From HXMU1420-2 sp040830545 (GTDB lineage Bacteria > Pseudomonadota > Alphaproteobacteria > Rhodobacterales > Rhodobacteraceae), in the NCBI GenBank assembly GCA_040830545.1, contig JBFOMB010000095.1, forward strand, positions 1-8,072: a stretch of DNA of 8,072 nucleotides. The letters are read 5' to 3'. Made by a program: the position numbers and the translations under genes. The notes under the pieces were generated by a model. The model saw nothing but the letters and a program-made list of their open reading frames with translations, was not told the origin of the DNA and did not search any database. Shown piece by piece: positions 5,498 to 8,072 of the stretch. Position 1 is the stretch's first letter, and the number at the start of each line of letters is the position of its first letter.

Positions 5498-6594
5498 TGG
5501 ACAAGATGCCCCGTTGGGCCGACGCGGTCCTGGTTCCCATCATCTCGCTGATCCTGGCGGCGATCATCTCGGCGCTTGTGATCCTGATGATCGGCGAGGA
5601 CCCGATCGAGGCCGTGAACCTGATGGTCACCGGCGCATTGGGGTCGACCTATGGCTGGGGCTACACGCTCTACTACGCCACGAATTTCATGTTTACAGGG
5701 TTGGCCTTTGCCGTCGCCTTCCATGCCGCGATGTTCAACATCGGTGGTGAGGGGCAGGCGATGATCGGCGGGTTGGGTGTGGCCATTGTTGCGCTGGTCA
5801 TTCCCTGGCCGCATTGGACGCTTGCCCTGCTGGGCGCAATGGCGGGCGGCATGATTTTTGGCGCGCTGTGGGCGGCGATACCAGCCTACCTGCAGGCGCG
5901 GCGAGGCAGCCATATCGTGATCACCACGATCATGTTCAACCTGATTGGCGCGGCGCTGCTGAACTATATGCTGGTGAACGTCATGCGTCCTGCGGGCAGC
6001 ATGGACCCCTCCACCGCCCGTTTCCCGGAAACGACGCACCTGCCCACGTTCCAAAGCATGTTTTCAACCGCAGACAACGTGATCTTCCGCGGGGCACCGG
6101 CCAACATTACCTTCTTCATCGCGCTGCTGGCCTGCGTTCTGGTCTGGGTCCTGATCTGGCGCACGCGCCTCGGCTATGAAATCCGCGCCTTTGGCCAATC
6201 TGAAACCGGCGCGCGTTATGCGGGGATTTCCCCGTTCAAGATCATCATGATCGCGATGTTGATTTCCGGTGCGCTGTCCGGGCTTATGGCAATCAACAAC
6301 GTCATGGGCGAGGCCGAGCGTCTGGTGCTGAACGCCACCGAAGGTGCCGGTTTCATCGGCATTGCCGTGGCGCTGATGGGGCGCAGCCATCCGTTTGGCG
6401 TGTTCCTGGCCGCGATCCTGTTCGGGTTCCTCTATCAAGGCGGCGCGGAACTGGCGCTGTGGACCTCAATCCCGCGCGAATTGATCGTGGTCATTCAGGC
6501 GCTGGTGATCCTGTTCACTGGTGCACTCGACAACATGGTGCGGATGCCGCTGGAGAAGATCTTCCTGCGCCTGCGCAAGCGGGGCGCATCGTGA
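5497..6594 (+). CDS. ABC transporter permease, BPD_transp_2 family (permease 1)
   Basis: A 365-residue inner-membrane permease of the branched-chain amino acid/sugar/nucleoside importer superfamily, closest in type to YufP/NupP. Hydrophobic segments stand near residues 11-32, 64-80, 88-103, 107-131, 139-163, 204-222, 245-266, 284-313 and 326-345, giving roughly nine to ten membrane helices. Family marks include AMFNIGGEGQAMIGG (78-92), the cytoplasmic coupling region TRLGYEIRAFGQSETGARYAGI (223-244, broken across the ATPase contact) and GFIGIAVALMG (285-295). The C-terminus is basic (RLRKRGAS), hence cytoplasmic by the positive-inside rule. A very good ribosome binding site, GGGGAGG (5483-5489), lies 7 bases before the ATG, which also forms TGATG with the ATPase stop. 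It pairs with the second permease at 7224 to form the channel; unusually an exporter gene lies between them. Confidence 0.94.
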   Translation: MDKMPRWADAVLVPIISLILAAIISALVILMIGEDPIEAVNLMVTGALGSTYGWGYTLYYATNFMFTGLAFAVAFHAAMFNIGGEGQAMIGGLGVAIVALVIPWPHWTLALLGAMAGGMIFGALWAAIPAYLQARRGSHIVITTIMFNLIGAALLNYMLVNVMRPAGSMDPSTARFPETTHLPTFQSMFSTADNVIFRGAPANITFFIALLACVLVWVLIWRTRLGYEIRAFGQSETGARYAGISPFKIIMIAMLISGALSGLMAINNVMGEAERLVLNATEGAGFIGIAVALMGRSHPFGVFLAAILFGFLYQGGAELALWTSIPRELIVVIQALVILFTGALDNMVRMPLEKIFLRLRKRGAS

Positions 6595-7220
6595 TGACAC
6601 CGGAACATCTTTCTGCCCTTGGACTGTCGTTGAGCATTCTGGCCGTCGGCTTTGCCGTGATTGGTCCCAACATCCTCGCCGTTATGGGCACCTCCATGGC
6701 GCGGGGACGACGTGCCGGGGCGATGCTGTCGCTGGGCATTGGTCTTGGCTCCGGCCTGTGGGCGACTCTGACCGTCGCAGGCCTGTCCGCTCTGCTGGCT
6801 GCCTATGCGGGTGCACTTGTGCTGCTGAAGCTGTTCGGTGCGGCCTACCTGACATGGATGGCGATCCGCGCCTTTCGCAATGCTGCATCCAAGCAACCGC
6901 CACTGCCCAAAGGTGCATCAGCCGGAGATGGCAACATGTTTCTCAGGGGCATCTTGATCCAGATGAGCAATCCGAAAGCCGCGCTGCAATGGATTGCGAT
7001 TGTCAGCCTTGGGATTGGGCCAAACGCGCCTTGGACGTTGGGAATTGCCCTGATTCTGAGTGCGACTGTGATCTCGATTGCAGGTCACATGGCCTACGCC
7101 TTCACCTTCTCCACTGGCCCGGTGGTGCGGTTCTACACCCGCGCCCGGCGCTGGATCGAAGGCGCGTTGGGTTTCTTTTTCGGATACGCCGCCTACAAGC
7201 TGGCCACAGCAAAGGTCTGA
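6594..7220 (+). CDS. LysE/RhtB family translocator (amino-acid-exporter type) nested in the ABC operon
   Basis: A 208-residue inner-membrane protein of the LysE superfamily. Known members export amino acids such as lysine, homoserine or threonine, or other small solutes, by secondary transport. Six hydrophobic segments fit the family (about 8-32, 43-68, 70-92, 117-140, 147-170, 188-204). The first loop has the family signature GPNILAVMGTSMARGRRAG (24-42), and NPKAALQW (126-133) is the second conserved motif. Length is normal, so the gene looks intact. An in-frame start at 6459 exists but would read 135 bases inside permease 1. ATG 6594 is chosen because it gives the conserved N-terminus MTPEHLSALGLSLSILAVG and a TGATG junction; GGGG lies 9 bases upstream. 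Only 3 bases separate its stop from permease 2. The substrate cannot be read from the sequence. Its position suggests release of something linked to the imported compound, but a chance insertion is also possible. Confidence 0.92.
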   Translation: MTPEHLSALGLSLSILAVGFAVIGPNILAVMGTSMARGRRAGAMLSLGIGLGSGLWATLTVAGLSALLAAYAGALVLLKLFGAAYLTWMAIRAFRNAASKQPPLPKGASAGDGNMFLRGILIQMSNPKAALQWIAIVSLGIGPNAPWTLGIALILSATVISIAGHMAYAFTFSTGPVVRFYTRARRWIEGALGFFFGYAAYKLATAKV

Positions 7221-7223
7221 GCC

Positions 7224-8072
7224 ATGGATTTCCTGACTGTCCTCCAGATCCTTGACAGCACGGTTCGCCTGGCGACCCCCTTGTTACTGGCCTGCCTCGC
7301 CGGGCTGTACTCCGAACGCGCGGGGATTTTCGACATCGGGCTTGAAGGCAAGATGCTGGCATCTGCCTTCTTCTCTGCCGCCATTGCCGCCACGACCGGG
7401 TCTGTCTGGCTGGGTCTGCTGGCCGGGATCGCAGCCTCCATGGTTCTATCTGCCCTGCACGGGGCCGCGTCGATCACATTCCGGGGAAATCAGCTGATTT
7501 CGGGCGTGGCAATCAATTTCCTGGCTTCAGGCGTGACCGTGCTCATCGCACAAGACTGGTTCCGTCAGGGCGGGCGCACGCCATCCTTGGCCGACAGTGC
7601 ACGGTTCAACGAAATTGACTTGCCATTGGCCGAAACGTTGAGCGGTGTGCCCATCCTTGGCCCGATCTATTCCGAACTCATTTCTGGTCATTCGATCCTC
7701 GTGTACCTGACAGCAGCGATTGTGCCGCTGACGTGGTGGGTGCTGTACCGCACGCGGTTCGGTCTGCGCTTGCGTGCGGTCGGCGAAGCGCCTGAAGCCG
7801 TGGATACCGCCGGTGTGTCCGTTGTTGGGCTGCGGTTCATAGCCGTGGGAATCTGCGGAATTCTCTGCGGTATCGCAGGAGCCTATCTATCCACTGCATT
7901 GCAAGCTGGCTTCGTGAAGGAAATGACCGCCGGACGCGGCTTCATCGCATTGGCCGCGTTGATCTTTGCCAAATGGCGCCCCTGGCAGGCCATGTGGGCC
8001 TGTCTGCTGTTCGGCTTCCTGCAGGCGGTCGCGCTGCGGTACCAGAGTATTGATCTGGGTGGCATCGTGATC
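7224..8072 (+). CDS. ABC transporter permease, BPD_transp_2 family (permease 2, 3' truncated)
   Basis: 283 codons without a stop run to the window edge; relatives are about 300-325 residues, so only a few dozen residues are missing. It should form the heterodimeric channel with permease 1 and is of the YufQ/NupQ type. Marks are the N-terminal TPLLLACLAGLYSERAGIFD (18-37) followed by IGLEGKMLASAF, the middle FRGNQLISGVAINFLASG (86-103), the coupling loop YRTRFGLRLRAVGEAPEAVD (175-194) and TAGRGFIALAALIFAKWRP (235-253). About eight hydrophobic segments are visible. AAAGG (7211-7215) sits 8 bases before ATG 7224, giving it its own ribosome binding site inside the end of the LysE gene. No frameshift or internal stop was found on codon-by-codon reading. 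Confidence 0.94.
   Translation, partial: MDFLTVLQILDSTVRLATPLLLACLAGLYSERAGIFDIGLEGKMLASAFFSAAIAATTGSVWLGLLAGIAASMVLSALHGAASITFRGNQLISGVAINFLASGVTVLIAQDWFRQGGRTPSLADSARFNEIDLPLAETLSGVPILGPIYSELISGHSILVYLTAAIVPLTWWVLYRTRFGLRLRAVGEAPEAVDTAGVSVVGLRFIAVGICGILCGIAGAYLSTALQAGFVKEMTAGRGFIALAALIFAKWRPWQAMWACLLFGFLQAVALRYQSIDLGGIVI

Noticed and set aside
6459..6593. N-terminal extension of the LysE gene from the upstream in-frame start
   Set aside because: The extra 45 residues are permease 1 read in another frame and are not LysE-like; ATG 6594 gives the family N-terminus.
1..8072. CRISPR arrays, insertion sequences, tRNA or rRNA genes, phage or toxin-antitoxin genes
   Set aside because: No regularly spaced repeats, transposase or integrase motifs, terminal inverted repeats or cloverleaf sequences were found on either strand by eye.

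Overview
The window looks like chromosomal DNA of a marine alphaproteobacterium, most likely a member of the Rhodobacterales/roseobacter group. This rests on high GC, strongly alphaproteobacterial protein sequences, a sodium-pumping NADH:quinone reductase subunit, an Nfu_N-type NifU protein next to tsaB-rimI, and a BMP-type ABC transporter. The lineage is inferred from recalled protein style, not from a search. All ten genes lie on the + strand, and the first and last are cut by the window edges.

Layout: (1) 1-502: the C-terminal ~153 codons of nqrF, closed by a textbook rho-independent terminator. (2) 503-733: an intergenic region with several short inverted repeats, an Irr-box-like palindrome (661-677) and a -35/-10 promoter (680-708). 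(3) 734-2694: a tightly packed, overlapping set: NFU1-type Fe-S carrier, GFA/CENP-V zinc protein, tsaB and rimI. (4) 2695-2878: an intergenic region with an inverted repeat over a TATAAG box, a structured leader and an A-rich tract with a strong ribosome binding site. (5) 2879 to the end: a BMP-family ABC uptake operon comprising a periplasmic binding protein, a 12-bp intercistronic hairpin, a double-NBD ATPase, permease 1, a LysE/RhtB-family exporter and permease 2 (truncated by the window edge).

How the genes work together: the nfu-gfa-tsaB-rimI set joins Fe-S cluster delivery with translation-related modification (t6A37 of tRNA; N-acetylation of ribosomal protein S18). The Irr-like box suggests iron control of its promoter. 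The second operon encodes a complete importer of the PnrA/BmpA-YufOPQ type, whose known members mostly carry nucleosides. Its hairpin after the binding-protein gene should give an excess of that protein over the membrane parts.

The most unusual feature is an amino-acid-exporter-type gene (LysE/RhtB) translationally coupled between the two permease genes, so that import and export genes share one transcript. I see no CRISPR array, transposon, tRNA or rRNA, and no clearly undescribed multi-gene system; the noteworthy signals are the nested exporter and the regulatory DNA.
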